Positions 1-7,498 of a DNA stretch of 22,761 nt are shown here, in pieces (the stretch's first letter is position 1; every line of letters begins with the position of its first letter). The DNA is from an uncultured Clostridia bacterium (GTDB lineage: Bacteria; Bacillota; Clostridia; TANB77; CAG-508). The stretch is taken from the NCBI GenBank assembly GCA_934168365.1, contig CAKPNJ010000015.1, positions 1 to 22,761 on the forward strand, given 5' to 3'. Made by a program: the position numbers and the translations under genes. Below the pieces are notes generated by a model. It did no database searches. It had not been told where the DNA came from and saw only the letters and a list, made by a program, of their open reading frames with translations.

Positions 1-90
1 ACTGCTAATATTTATGCCCATTTAGAAAAAGATACAAAAAATAAATCTGCAAATGTTCTTTCAAATACTTTAACATTTGCAGATATTTAA
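1..90 (+). CDS. Tyrosine recombinase/integrase, C-terminal end only (partial)
   Basis: The first 90 bases are open in frame 1 and end in TAA at 88-90, giving 29 residues. The segment TANIYAHLEKDTKN looks like the C-terminus of phage or ICE-type tyrosine recombinases, where the nucleophilic tyrosine sits in a T-x-x-x-Y-x-H motif and is followed by a charged helix; here the tyrosine is codon 5. The gene runs toward tRNA-Gln and stops 4 bases before its 3' end. That is the typical position of an integrase beside its tRNA attachment site, so the rest of an integrated element should lie left of the window. Catalytic R-H-R residues are outside the window. Only 29 residues are visible, so the family call rests on the Tyr motif and the context. 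Confidence 0.68.
   Translation, partial: TANIYAHLEKDTKNKSANVLSNTLTFADI
38..84 (-). terminator. Terminator of tRNA-Gln
   Basis: Two perfectly complementary 13-base arms at 45-57 and 72-84 enclose a 14-base loop. Read on the minus strand, the stem is followed by a T-rich run. It lies 10 bases past the tRNA-Gln 3' end. The same bases code for the C-terminus of the integrase on the other strand, so this hairpin is shared by two convergent transcripts. Confidence 0.65.
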
Positions 91-94
91 TTAC

Positions 95-169
95 TGGTTG
101 GGGTACTGTGATTCGAACACAGGAATGTCGGAGTCAGAGTCCGATGCCTTACCGCTTGGCGATACCCCA
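95..169 (-). tRNA. tRNA-Gln (anticodon CTG)
   Basis: The minus strand folds as a complete 75-nt tRNA. The acceptor stem is TGGGGTA with TACCCCA, including the U1-A72 pair typical of bacterial tRNA-Gln, then discriminator A and an encoded CCA. The anticodon arm is TCGGA-CTCTGAC-TCCGA with anticodon CTG, and the T loop carries TTCGAAT. The integrase tail abuts the 3' end, so this gene is the likely attachment site of a mobile element. No clear promoter is seen directly upstream; it may be read from a weak site or by readthrough from eno. Confidence 0.95.
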
Positions 170-305
170 GAATATTTAAAATCTTAGTCACGAATAAGTT
201 TACTTACCAGCGACTCGCTATCGCTCCCTGCATACTGATGCTGTAACTCAGCTAAGGCTTCGAACAGCCACAGCAGCTTGGCGATACCCCAGAATATTTA
301 TGTAG
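170..305 (-). repeat. Partial tRNA-Gln 5' copy and GC-rich hairpin segment
   Basis: Bases 276-300 repeat 154-178 exactly (25 bp), covering the tRNA-Gln 5' flank and about the first 17 tRNA bases. The second copy then diverges into a GC-rich stretch at 181-275, so it is a broken tRNA copy without anticodon or T arms. The GC-rich part can form small hairpins such as GGCT-GTTCGA-AGCC and AGCGA-TAGCGAG-TCGCT on the minus strand. No ORF with a ribosome site is present. It resembles in style the GC-rich debris beside the tRNA-Asn genes at 13340-13515. Confidence 0.7.
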
Positions 306-340
306 TAGTGTGAAAAATACCAAAGGTATTTTTCACACTA
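306..340 (-). terminator. Perfect 16-bp inverted repeat after eno (probable terminator)
   Basis: The arms at 306-321 and 325-340 are perfectly complementary with a 3-base loop, 7 bases past the eno stop. The stem itself holds an A5/T5 block, but no clean T run follows it. It is therefore an atypical intrinsic terminator or an mRNA 3' stabilising hairpin closing the glycolytic operon. Confidence 0.6.
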
Positions 341-347
341 AGTAACA

Positions 348-1649
348 TTATTTTATAGCTTTACGACCTCTGAATACCGCTACATCTCCTAATTCTGCTT
401 CAATATTCAATAGTCTGTTATATTTAGCAACTCTATCTGTTCTGCATGGTGCACCAGTTTTAATTTGTCCTGCATTTGTTGCAACTGCAACATCAGCTAA
501 TGTTGTGTCTTCTGTTTCACCACTTCTATGTGATACAACTGCTGTATATCCATTTCTCTTTGCTAGTTCAATTGCATCTAATGTTTCTGTTAATGTTCCA
601 ATTTGGTTTAATTTAATCAATATACTGTTTGCTGTGTTGTTGTCAATTCCTTTTTGTAATCTCTTCATATTTGTTACAAATAAGTCATCTCCTACTAATT
701 GAACTTTTTTTCCAATACGTTCAGTTAGTTTTTTCCAGCTTTCCCAATCTTCTTCTGCTAATCCATCTTCAATTGAGATTATAGGATATTTTTCTGCTAA
801 TTCAACTATAAAGTCTATCATTTGATCTTTTGTTTTAAACTCATCAGTTTTCCAGAAGTAATATCCGTCTTTTCCTATTTTTTTAGCTTCATCAAACATT
901 TCTGTTGCTGCAACGTCTAATGCTAAGCATACATCTTCTCCCGGTTTATATCCAGCTTGTTTGATTGCTTCTATAATTAATTCTACTGCTTCTTCTTCGC
1001 TTCCTAAGTTTGGAGCAAATCCTCCTTCATCTCCAACACCTGTTGAATATCCTTTTGATTTTAATACTTTCTTTAAGTTATGGTATACTTCTACACCCAT
1101 TCTCATGCATTCACTAAATGTTTTAGCTCCAACTGGCATAATCATAAATTCTTGTACACTTAAAGAGCTGTCTGCATGTTTTCCACCATTCATAATATTC
1201 ATCATTGGAACAGGTAATTCTTTTGCATTTACTCCTCCAATGTAGTTATATAAGCTCATTCCTAATGAAGCTGCAGCTGCTTTTGCTACTGCTAAAGAAA
1301 CTCCAAGCATAGCATTTGCACCTAATTTTCCCTTGTTTTCTGTTCCATCAAGTTTAATCATTGTAGCATCTATTTTAGCTTGCTCATATACGTTCATTCC
1401 TTCAATTTCTTTGCTAATAACTTCATTTACATTTTTAACTGCTTTTAATACACCTTTTCCTAAATATCTTTCTTTGTCTCCATCTCTTAATTCAACAGCT
1501 TCAAAGCTTCCTGTTGATGCTCCTGATGGAACCATAGCAACTCCTGAAAATCCCCCTTCTGTTACAACTTCTACCTGTACAGTTGGGTTTCCTCTTGAAT
1601 CTAATACTTCTAACGCTCTTACGCTTTCAATTTCCAAATAATCTTTCAT
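348..1649 (-). CDS. eno: Enolase (phosphopyruvate hydratase)
   Basis: Enolase converts 2-phosphoglycerate to phosphoenolpyruvate in the cytosol, using Mg2+. The 433-residue product has the usual family length. It carries the N-terminal LDSRGNPTV motif, GDEGGFAPNL, the SIEDGL metal-ligand region, the catalytic lysine in ILIKLNQIG and SHRSGETEDT near the C-terminus. The start was set at the ATG at 1647-1649 because GGGAGG lies 7 bases upstream; the ORF extends 11 codons further back, but that start has no ribosome site and would overlap gpmI. It is the last gene of the gap-pgk-tpiA-gpmI-eno operon, 22 bases after gpmI. The common KTGSPSRTDR segment reads KTGAPCRTDR here, a minor variant. Confidence 0.97.
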   Translation of the reverse strand: MKDYLEIESVRALEVLDSRGNPTVQVEVVTEGGFSGVAMVPSGASTGSFEAVELRDGDKERYLGKGVLKAVKNVNEVISKEIEGMNVYEQAKIDATMIKLDGTENKGKLGANAMLGVSLAVAKAAAASLGMSLYNYIGGVNAKELPVPMMNIMNGGKHADSSLSVQEFMIMPVGAKTFSECMRMGVEVYHNLKKVLKSKGYSTGVGDEGGFAPNLGSEEEAVELIIEAIKQAGYKPGEDVCLALDVAATEMFDEAKKIGKDGYYFWKTDEFKTKDQMIDFIVELAEKYPIISIEDGLAEEDWESWKKLTERIGKKVQLVGDDLFVTNMKRLQKGIDNNTANSILIKLNQIGTLTETLDAIELAKRNGYTAVVSHRSGETEDTTLADVAVATNAGQIKTGAPCRTDRVAKYNRLLNIEAELGDVAVFRGRKAIK

Positions 1650-1671
1650 GATTATCCTCCCTTTCTTTTTG

Positions 1672-3201
1672 TTATTTTTCAATAAGACTATTTCCTGTCA
1701 TTTCTTCAGGTTTTTCTAGTCCTATAATATCTAACATTGTTGGTGCTAAATCTGCAAGTTTGCCTTCTTTTAATTTTACACCTTGCACTCCTATTAAAAC
1801 TAATGGAACTGGATTTGTAGTATGTGCTGTGTGTGGCTCTCCAGTTTTATAATCTATCATTTGTTCTGCATTTCCATGGTCGGCTGTCATTAAGATTACT
1901 CCTTGTTTTTCTTCCATTGCCTCAACAACTCTTTCTACACATCCATCAATTGTTTCAATAGCTTTAATTGCAGCCTCTAGACTTCCTGTATGACCTACCA
2001 TATCTGGGTTAGCATAATTTAATATAATGCAATTATATTTGTCTGAGTTTATTGCTTCAACAACTTTGTCTGTTACTTCTATAGCACTCATTTCAGGTTT
2101 TAAGTCATAAGTCTGAACTTTAGGAGATGGTATTAAAATTCTATCTTCTCCTTTATATTGTTTTTCTTCTCCTCCATTAAAGAAGAACGTAACATGTGCA
2201 TATTTTTCTGTTTCTGCAATTCTTAATTGTGTTAATCCTTTTTTAGAAACATACTCTCCAAATGTATTAACCAATACTTCTGGCTTAAATGCAATTTGAA
2301 CATTTGGTATTGTCTCATCATATTGAGTGAAACATACATAATACAATTCTAATGGTTTTACTTCAAAACCATCAAATTCTGGATCAACTAAACTTCTAGT
2401 TATTTCTCTTGCTCTATCTGGTCTAAAGTTGAAGAATATAACTGAATCATGATTATCAATTGTAGCAATTGGTTCTTCACCATTGCATATAACTGTTGGT
2501 TCAACAAATTCGTCAAATACTTCTTTTTGATATGATGCTTCTATTCCAGAAATAGCAGATGTTGCTTTTTCTCCTTCTCCATATACTAAGGCTTTATATG
2601 CTTTTTCAACTCTGTCCCATCTTTTATCTCTGTCCATACTATAGAATCTACCAGATATACTTGCTATTTTTCCTACGCCTTTTTCTTTCATTTTTTCTTC
2701 AAGTTGTAGAATATAGCTTTCTCCTGAAGCTGGTGGTGTATCTCTTCCATCTAAGAAACAATGCACATATACATCTTCAAAGTCTTTTCTTTTTGCTAAT
2801 TCTAATAGTGCAAATAAATGTCTAATATGACTATGAACTCCACCATCTGAAAGAAGTCCCATAATATGAAGTTTTGAATTATATTTTTTGCAGTTATCAA
2901 TTGCTGCTGTTAATTCTTTAATACTAAAAAATTCTCCATCTTCAATTGATTTTGTAATACGTGTTAAATCTTGGTATACAACTCTTCCTGCTCCTATATT
3001 TGTATGACCAACTTCTGAATTTCCCATTTGTCCTTCTGGTAATCCTACTGCCAACCCGCTTGTGTGAATTTGAGTAGTTGGCCATGTTTTCATTAGTTTA
3101 TCAATATTAGGTGTATTAGCTAATTTAACTGCATTTCCTTTTTCGTTTTCATTTATTCCAAATCCATCTAATATCATTAGCATTATTGGTTTTCTGTCCA
3201 T
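1672..3201 (-). CDS. gpmI: 2,3-bisphosphoglycerate-independent phosphoglycerate mutase
   Basis: This enzyme interconverts 3- and 2-phosphoglycerate through a phosphoserine intermediate and depends on Mn2+, a metal need that lets it respond to pH during sporulation in bacilli. The 509-residue length is normal. It begins MLMILDGFG, with the metal-binding Asp of the alkaline phosphatase fold, has the catalytic serine in MGNSEVGH, DGRDTPPASG in the phosphotransferase domain, and the metal ligands in TADHGNAEQM near the C-terminus. GGAG lies about 8 bases before the ATG. The gene starts 18 bases after tpiA and precedes eno, as in the Bacillus gapA operon. It is unrelated in sequence to the cofactor-dependent GpmA. 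Confidence 0.97.
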   Translation of the reverse strand: MDRKPIMLMILDGFGINENEKGNAVKLANTPNIDKLMKTWPTTQIHTSGLAVGLPEGQMGNSEVGHTNIGAGRVVYQDLTRITKSIEDGEFFSIKELTAAIDNCKKYNSKLHIMGLLSDGGVHSHIRHLFALLELAKRKDFEDVYVHCFLDGRDTPPASGESYILQLEEKMKEKGVGKIASISGRFYSMDRDKRWDRVEKAYKALVYGEGEKATSAISGIEASYQKEVFDEFVEPTVICNGEEPIATIDNHDSVIFFNFRPDRAREITRSLVDPEFDGFEVKPLELYYVCFTQYDETIPNVQIAFKPEVLVNTFGEYVSKKGLTQLRIAETEKYAHVTFFFNGGEEKQYKGEDRILIPSPKVQTYDLKPEMSAIEVTDKVVEAINSDKYNCIILNYANPDMVGHTGSLEAAIKAIETIDGCVERVVEAMEEKQGVILMTADHGNAEQMIDYKTGEPHTAHTTNPVPLVLIGVQGVKLKEGKLADLAPTMLDIIGLEKPEEMTGNSLIEK

Positions 3202-3219
3202 TATTTTTCTCCATTTCTT

Positions 3220-3966
3220 CTAAATCGATAATATCTTAATAAATTCTTCCGCTTTTAAACTTGCTCCTCCAACAAGACCTCCGTCTATGTCAGACATTGA
3301 AAATAATTCTTTGCTATTTTCAGGTTTAACGCTACCACCATATAGTATGATAATATTTTCTGCAACATTCTTGCCATAATCTTTTTCAACTTGATTTCTA
3401 ATTGACTTTATTGCGTTGTTTGCATCTTCAGATGTAGCAGTTTTTCCTGTTCCAATTGCCCATATTGGCTCATATGCTATCATAACATTTTGTAATTGCT
3501 CTTCATTTAAACCTTCTAGTGCTAAATGAGTTTGATTTGTTATGATTTCTTCTTGCTTTCCTTGTTCTCTTTGTTCTAGTGTTTCACCAACACAAACTAT
3601 TGGTTTCAAGCCGTTTAATAATGCTGCTTTTACTTTTTTATTTACAGTTTCATCTGTTTCTGCAAAATATTGTCTTCTTTCAGAGTGACCTATAATTACA
3701 TATTCAACACCGATACACTTTAGCATTTGCCCAGAAATCTCTCCTGTATATGCACCTTTCTCTTCCCAGTGCATATTTTGTGCTCCTATTTTTATTTTAG
3801 TATCTTGTGCTGTAAGCAAACTATAGAATAGGTCTGTATAAGGTACACAAAGAATTACTTCTGCTTTAGAATTATTTACTTCACTTTCAATTTGTCTTAT
3901 AAAGCTCATTGCTTCATTAGGAAGCATATTCATCTTCCAATTTCCTGCAACAACTTTTCTTCTCAT
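3220..3966 (-). CDS. tpiA: Triosephosphate isomerase
   Basis: The protein interconverts dihydroxyacetone phosphate and glyceraldehyde-3-phosphate. The 248-residue product has the normal length, with GNWKMN at the N-terminus, the catalytic histidine in IIGHSERR, the catalytic glutamate in AYEPIWAIGTGKTA and the phosphate-binding YGGSVKPEN. The chosen ATG (3964-3966) gives MRRKVVAGNWKMN and has GAGG 8 bases upstream. An upstream in-frame ATG at 4023 would add 19 residues that no TIM has and would lie inside pgk. It starts 16 bases after the pgk stop. Confidence 0.97.
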   Translation of the reverse strand: MRRKVVAGNWKMNMLPNEAMSFIRQIESEVNNSKAEVILCVPYTDLFYSLLTAQDTKIKIGAQNMHWEEKGAYTGEISGQMLKCIGVEYVIIGHSERRQYFAETDETVNKKVKAALLNGLKPIVCVGETLEQREQGKQEEIITNQTHLALEGLNEEQLQNVMIAYEPIWAIGTGKTATSEDANNAIKSIRNQVEKDYGKNVAENIIILYGGSVKPENSKELFSMSDIDGGLVGGASLKAEEFIKILSI

Positions 3967-3982
3967 TTGGTTTCCTCTTTCC

Positions 3983-5326
3983 TTAATCAGCAAGTTGTTG
4001 TTCATTGCTTTTGCAATTTCCATTTTCTCCTGATTTGCATTTTTGTTTTTCTTTATTATTTAATGCTGCAATTCCTGGTAATGTTTTTCCTTCTAAGAAT
4101 TCTAAAGATGCACCACCACCAGTTGATAAATAAATATTGCTAAATTCTTGTTTTACATCTTCGCCATTTTGTTTTGCTGCTTTCTTTATTTTTTGAATAG
4201 CTGCAACTGAATCTCCACCACCAATTACGCATTTTGCCTTTGTGTGAGAAATATATTTAGCTATTTTTTCTGTTCCCTGTGCATATTCTGGCACTTCAGT
4301 ATATCCTAAAGGTCCATTCCATACTACTGTTTTTGCGTTTTCTAGTCTATCTGCAAAATAGGTTAATGTAGTATCTCCTACATCTAGTATTTGCCAACCT
4401 TCTAGAGATTCTCCTTTGCCTTCTACATTTAACTTAACATTTTTGTGTTCTGCTGATTCTACTGTTTCAGGTGTCAATTCTTCACCTTCTGCTATTTTAG
4501 CTACTCTAGCATCTTTTGGTAATATTATTTCTACACCTTTATTAAGAGCATCTTTCATTATTTGTTTTGCTACGTCTATTTTGTCTGCTTCATATTTAGA
4601 TGAGCCTATATCATATCCTTTAGCTTTTAAGAATGTGTTAGCCATTGCTCCACCAATTTCTATTGTTTGAACTTTTTCCATTAGGTTTTCAATAACACCT
4701 ATTTTGTCTGATACCTTCGCTCCACCTAAAATTGCAACAAATGGCTCTTCTGGTTTTTCAAGCACTGCTCCAAGTTTTTCAATTTCTCTTTCCATTAAAA
4801 GTCCTGCTACAGATTCATCCACATGATGTGCAACTCCTTCTGTAGAAGCATGTGCTCTATGTGCTGTACCAAACGCATCATTTACATAAATGCCTTCGTT
4901 TCCGATTAAGTCAGCTAATTCTACAGCTAAACTTTCTTCATTTTTTTCTTCTCTTGGGTCAAAACGAACATTTTCAAGTAATCCTGCTTCTCCCTCTTGT
5001 AGTCCATTAGCCATGTCTTTTGCACTTGGTCCTGTTACGTCTTCTGCACATTTTACTTTTGCATCTAGCTCCTCTGATAGTTTTTCTGCTACTGGCTTCA
5101 TTGAATACTTTTCATTCACTTCTCCCTTTGGTCTGCCTAAGTGTGAGCAAAGTACTACCTTTGCTCCACTTTCTAGTAAATATCTTATTGTTGGAAGTGC
5201 TGCTCTAATTCTTGTATCGTCTGTAATTTCTCCATCTTTTAATGGTACATTAAAATCACAACGAACCAATACTTTTCTTCCTTTTAGTTCTTTTGTATCT
5301 ATGTCTCTTATTGTTTTCTTTTCCAT
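3983..5326 (-). CDS. pgk: Phosphoglycerate kinase with a C-terminal extension
   Basis: PGK transfers phosphate from 1,3-bisphosphoglycerate to ADP. The N-terminal substrate-binding RCDFNVPL, HLGRPKG, NDAFGTAHRAHAST, the nucleotide-binding ILGGAKVSDKIGV and the C-terminal GGGDSVAAI and TGGGASLEFLEGK are all present. At 447 residues it is longer than usual (about 390-420). The conserved end is LPGIAALN near residue 424, followed by a polar tail of about 22 residues with two cysteines (KCKSGENGNCKSN). The ribosome site AAGGAAAGG lies a rather long 13-14 bases before the ATG. It is the second gene of the operon, 20 bases after gap. The tail could be a real lineage feature or an extension from loss of an earlier stop. 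Confidence 0.96.
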   Translation of the reverse strand: MEKKTIRDIDTKELKGRKVLVRCDFNVPLKDGEITDDTRIRAALPTIRYLLESGAKVVLCSHLGRPKGEVNEKYSMKPVAEKLSEELDAKVKCAEDVTGPSAKDMANGLQEGEAGLLENVRFDPREEKNEESLAVELADLIGNEGIYVNDAFGTAHRAHASTEGVAHHVDESVAGLLMEREIEKLGAVLEKPEEPFVAILGGAKVSDKIGVIENLMEKVQTIEIGGAMANTFLKAKGYDIGSSKYEADKIDVAKQIMKDALNKGVEIILPKDARVAKIAEGEELTPETVESAEHKNVKLNVEGKGESLEGWQILDVGDTTLTYFADRLENAKTVVWNGPLGYTEVPEYAQGTEKIAKYISHTKAKCVIGGGDSVAAIQKIKKAAKQNGEDVKQEFSNIYLSTGGGASLEFLEGKTLPGIAALNNKEKQKCKSGENGNCKSNEQQLAD

Positions 5327-5346
5327 ATATACTATTTTTCCTTTCC

Positions 5347-6348
5347 TTATTTACTAGCAACATAAATAACTAAATCAACTAATTTATTTGAATAACCCCA
5401 TTCGTTATCATACCATGCAACTAATTTTACAAATGTGTCTGTTAATGCTATTCCTGCTGTGCTATCGAAAATACATGTATGTTCATCATGTATAAAGTCT
5501 GATGAAACTACTGAATCTGATACATATTCTACTATACCTTTCATTTCATTTTCTGATGCTTTTTTAACTGCTTCACATATTTCTTCATATGTTGCTGGTT
5601 TTTCTAAGTTACATGTTAAATCTACAACTGAAACATCAACTGTTGGCACTCTAAATGACATACCTGTTAATTTTCCATTTAATGAAGGAATAACTTTTCC
5701 AACTGCTTTAGCTGCTCCTGTTGATGATGGAATAATATTGTAACTTGCTGCTCTTCCGCCTCTCCAGTCCTTTTTAGAAGCTCCATCAACTGTTTTTTGT
5801 GTTGCTGTAATACTGTGAACTGTTGTCATTAAGCCGTCTTTGATTCCAAAGTTATCATTTATAATTTTAGCAAGTGGTGCTAAACAGTTTGTTGTGCATG
5901 ATGCATTTGAAATAATGTTCATATCTGGTGTATATGTTTCGTTATTTACTCCCATAACAAACATTGGTGCATCTTTAGATGGTGCAGATATAATTACTTT
6001 TTTTGCACCTGCTTCTAAGTGTGCATTTGCTTTTTCAGTTGTTGTAAATACTCCTGAACATTCTAATACATATTCAACTCCATCTGCTCCCCAAGGAATG
6101 TTTTTAGGTTCCATTTCATTGTATACTTTAATTTCTTTTCCGTTTACTACTAATTTTCCGTCTTTTTCATAAACTTCTCCATTGAATTTTCCATGGATTG
6201 TATCGTATTTCATCATATATGCCATATAATCTGCTGTTATAAATGGGTCATTTATTGCAATAACCTCTACTCCTTCTTTATCTAATGCTGCTTGTAGTGA
6301 TAAGTTTCCTATTCTTCCGAAACCATTGATTCCTAATTTTATTGACAT
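5347..6348 (-). CDS. gap: Glyceraldehyde-3-phosphate dehydrogenase, type I (glycolytic)
   Basis: The enzyme oxidises glyceraldehyde-3-phosphate to 1,3-bisphosphoglycerate with NAD. The 333-residue product has the Rossmann motif INGFGRIG, an acidic residue in AINDPF consistent with NAD preference, the catalytic cysteine in SNASCTTNCLAP, and WYDNEWGYSNK at the C-terminus. AAAGGAGG lies 7 bases before the ATG. It is the first gene of the five-gene glycolytic operon; in Bacillus the repressor gene cggR precedes it, but here a 71-aa gene of unknown function and its terminator lie upstream. Regulation probably acts at the two inverted repeats in the leader. Confidence 0.97.
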   Translation of the reverse strand: MSIKLGINGFGRIGNLSLQAALDKEGVEVIAINDPFITADYMAYMMKYDTIHGKFNGEVYEKDGKLVVNGKEIKVYNEMEPKNIPWGADGVEYVLECSGVFTTTEKANAHLEAGAKKVIISAPSKDAPMFVMGVNNETYTPDMNIISNASCTTNCLAPLAKIINDNFGIKDGLMTTVHSITATQKTVDGASKKDWRGGRAASYNIIPSSTGAAKAVGKVIPSLNGKLTGMSFRVPTVDVSVVDLTCNLEKPATYEEICEAVKKASENEMKGIVEYVSDSVVSSDFIHDEHTCIFDSTAGIALTDTFVKLVAWYDNEWGYSNKLVDLVIYVASK

Positions 6349-6364
6349 AATTTTTCCTCCTTTT

Positions 6365-6383
6365 GAATGTAATTTTTACATTC
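6365..6383 (-). promoter_or_regulatory. Inverted repeat in the gap leader, next to the ribosome site
   Basis: GAATGTAA and TTACATTC are perfect 8-bp arms around AAA, ending a few bases before the gap ribosome site. It could be a protein operator or a small RNA hairpin controlling translation. The regulator is unknown. Confidence 0.45.
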
Positions 6384-6397
6384 TTTTTTGTTAATAT

Positions 6398-6415
6398 GTT
6401 TAGTATATCCTAAAC
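6398..6415 (-). promoter_or_regulatory. Inverted repeat at the predicted gap transcription start
   Basis: GTTTAG and CTAAAC are perfect 6-bp arms with a 6-base spacer. The site sits where the transcript from the TTGAAA/TAAAAT promoter would begin, a typical repressor operator position. It does not match a CcpA cre site as far as can be judged by eye. Confidence 0.4.
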
Positions 6416-6421
6416 AATGTA

Positions 6422-6450
6422 ATTTTATATCAAAAAAGAATACTTTTCAA
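6422..6450 (-). promoter_or_regulatory. Candidate promoter of the gap operon
   Basis: On the minus strand a -35 TTGAAA (6445-6450) and -10 TAAAAT (6422-6427) are separated by 17 bases, giving a leader of about 65 bases. The -35 lies in the loop of the hairpin at 6431-6460, so terminator and promoter overlap. Other AT-rich -10 boxes nearby are possible. Confidence 0.5.
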
Positions 6451-6460
6451 GTATTCTTTT
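6431..6460 (-). terminator. Hairpin with T tail upstream of gap
   Basis: AAAAGAATAC and GTATTCTTTT are perfect 10-bp arms (6434-6443 and 6451-6460) around a 7-base loop, followed on the minus strand by further Ts. It looks like a second, AT-rich intrinsic terminator that insulates gap from the gene upstream. Confidence 0.5.
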
Positions 6461-6565
6461 GTAAAAAATTAGCTAAATTTTAAATAACTATCCTATCACA
6501 TTTATCCTCATTTCAACTTATGATAGCAGTAGCCTATTGTATAATTGTTTTTTCTGTACACATAG

Positions 6566-6598
6566 CAAAAAACTTATCAGCATAATGCTAATAAGTTT
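6566..6598 (-). terminator. Intrinsic terminator of the 71-aa gene
   Basis: A 12-bp stem (6571-6582 with 6586-6597, one G-T pair) and a 3-base loop are followed by a run of six Ts on the minus strand, just past the stop at 6604. Confidence 0.8.
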
Positions 6599-6603
6599 CT
6601 TTA

Positions 6604-6819
6604 CTACAATGTAATATTATCTATAATTTCAATCTCTTGAAACCAAAAATCACGATTAACTTCTTGATGCCAAAAATCATATACTTCTTGGAATACTCTT
6701 TCTTGTCTTGGTGTCATTGTAACTGTTATTTCTTGAAATAAAAAGTTTTTTATTTTAGTCCAATTACTAATCTCTGCTGGTACTTCAGCTTTTAATGTGT
6801 TATTTTCTAATTCTCCCAT
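6604..6819 (-). CDS. Small conserved-looking protein with repeated QE motifs (71 aa), unknown function
   Basis: I do not recognise a named family. The ATG at 6817-6819 is chosen because AAAGGAGG lies 8 bases upstream; a 25-codon upstream extension has no ribosome site. The product is acidic, without membrane segments or a signal peptide. Its C-terminal half repeats an aromatic/QE/aliphatic pattern: FLFQEI, VFQEV, FWHQEV and FWFQEI at residues 26-63. Part of this is visible in the DNA as two copies of GATTTTTGG followed two bases later by TCAAGA. The gene has its own promoter and terminator and sits between spoVT and gap. Clean signals and codon use argue that it is real; its job is unknown. 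Confidence 0.8.
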   Translation of the reverse strand: MGELENNTLKAEVPAEISNWTKIKNFLFQEITVTMTPRQERVFQEVYDFWHQEVNRDFWFQEIEIIDNITL

Positions 6820-6865
6820 TATTCTTCCTCCTTTGTAGGTTTTAAATTCTATTTTTATCATAATA

Positions 6866-6894
6866 TTTATACTACAAATATTGTAAATAATCAA
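6866..6894 (-). promoter_or_regulatory. Promoter of the 71-aa gene
   Basis: The -35 TTGATT (6889-6894) and -10 TATAAA (6866-6871) are separated by 17 bases on the minus strand, about 45 bases before the start codon. Three GTAACA direct repeats lie just upstream at about 6904-6932 and could bind a regulator. Confidence 0.6.
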
Positions 6895-6943
6895 GCTTTT
6901 TTATGTTACGTTTTTGTTACAGATATGTTACAAAAGCATTACA

Positions 6944-7498
6944 TTATATCTCCATTTGGCTTCCCAAAAAACTGGCTGCTGATTGTGCAACTTTTTGTTC
7001 GACTTCATTCATTTTGGTATTATTATCTTTTGATAATAATATTACTGTTCCTATTACATCTCCATCTGATATAATTGGATAAACTACTTGTGAGTTATAT
7101 CTTCTTTCTTTGTTTTCATTTTTTGTAATTGGAATAGCTAAGTCATTATTTTCTTTACTTGTGTACTTTTCCTTGTCATCCATCAATTTTTCTAGTTCTT
7201 CGCTTATATCTTGTTCTAATAATTCTTTCTTCGCTCCACCAGATACTGCTATTACTGTATCTTTATCTGTAATACATGCAATATGTCCTGTTGTTTTGGC
7301 TAATGTTTCTGCATACCCTGTTGCAAACTCTGTTAATTCCCCTATTGGCGAATATTTTTTTAGGATTACTTCGCCTTCTTTATCTGTAAAGATTTCTAGT
7401 GGATCTCCTTCTTTTATTCTTAATGTTTTTCTAATTTCCTTTGGAATAACAACTCTACCTAAATCATCAATTCTTCTTACTACACCTGTTGCTTTCAA
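6944..7498 (-). CDS. spoVT: Stage V sporulation regulator SpoVT (AbrB family)
   Basis: SpoVT is a DNA-binding regulator of late forespore genes and germination. Residues 1-52 form the AbrB swapped-hairpin domain (ATGVVRRIDDLGRVVIPKEI, then LRIKEGDPLEIF), and the rest a GAF-like domain ending in AASFLGSQME, as in Bacillus SpoVT. The start is a TTG at 7496-7498: AAAGGAGG lies 6 bases upstream, and this start reproduces the family N-terminus, giving 184 residues. The ATG 14 codons earlier has no ribosome site. A sigma-G promoter could not be identified with confidence in the 97-base gap before it. The gene is good evidence for an endospore former. Confidence 0.93.
   Translation of the reverse strand: MKATGVVRRIDDLGRVVIPKEIRKTLRIKEGDPLEIFTDKEGEVILKKYSPIGELTEFATGYAETLAKTTGHIACITDKDTVIAVSGGAKKELLEQDISEELEKLMDDKEKYTSKENNDLAIPITKNENKERRYNSQVVYPIISDGDVIGTVILLSKDNNTKMNEVEQKVAQSAASFLGSQMEI

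Noticed and set aside
154..300. 25-bp direct repeat as attL/attR of a mobile element
   Set aside because: The copies cover the tRNA 5' end, only 122 bp apart with no gene between them, whereas the integrase sits at the tRNA 3' end.
1647..1682. Upstream start for eno adding 11 residues
   Set aside because: No ribosome site, overlap with gpmI, and GGGAGG lies at the right distance from the internal ATG.
4890..5357. 155-codon plus-strand ORF
   Set aside because: It is a shadow of pgk on the opposite strand, rich in Ser/Phe as expected from reversed AT-rich coding sequence.
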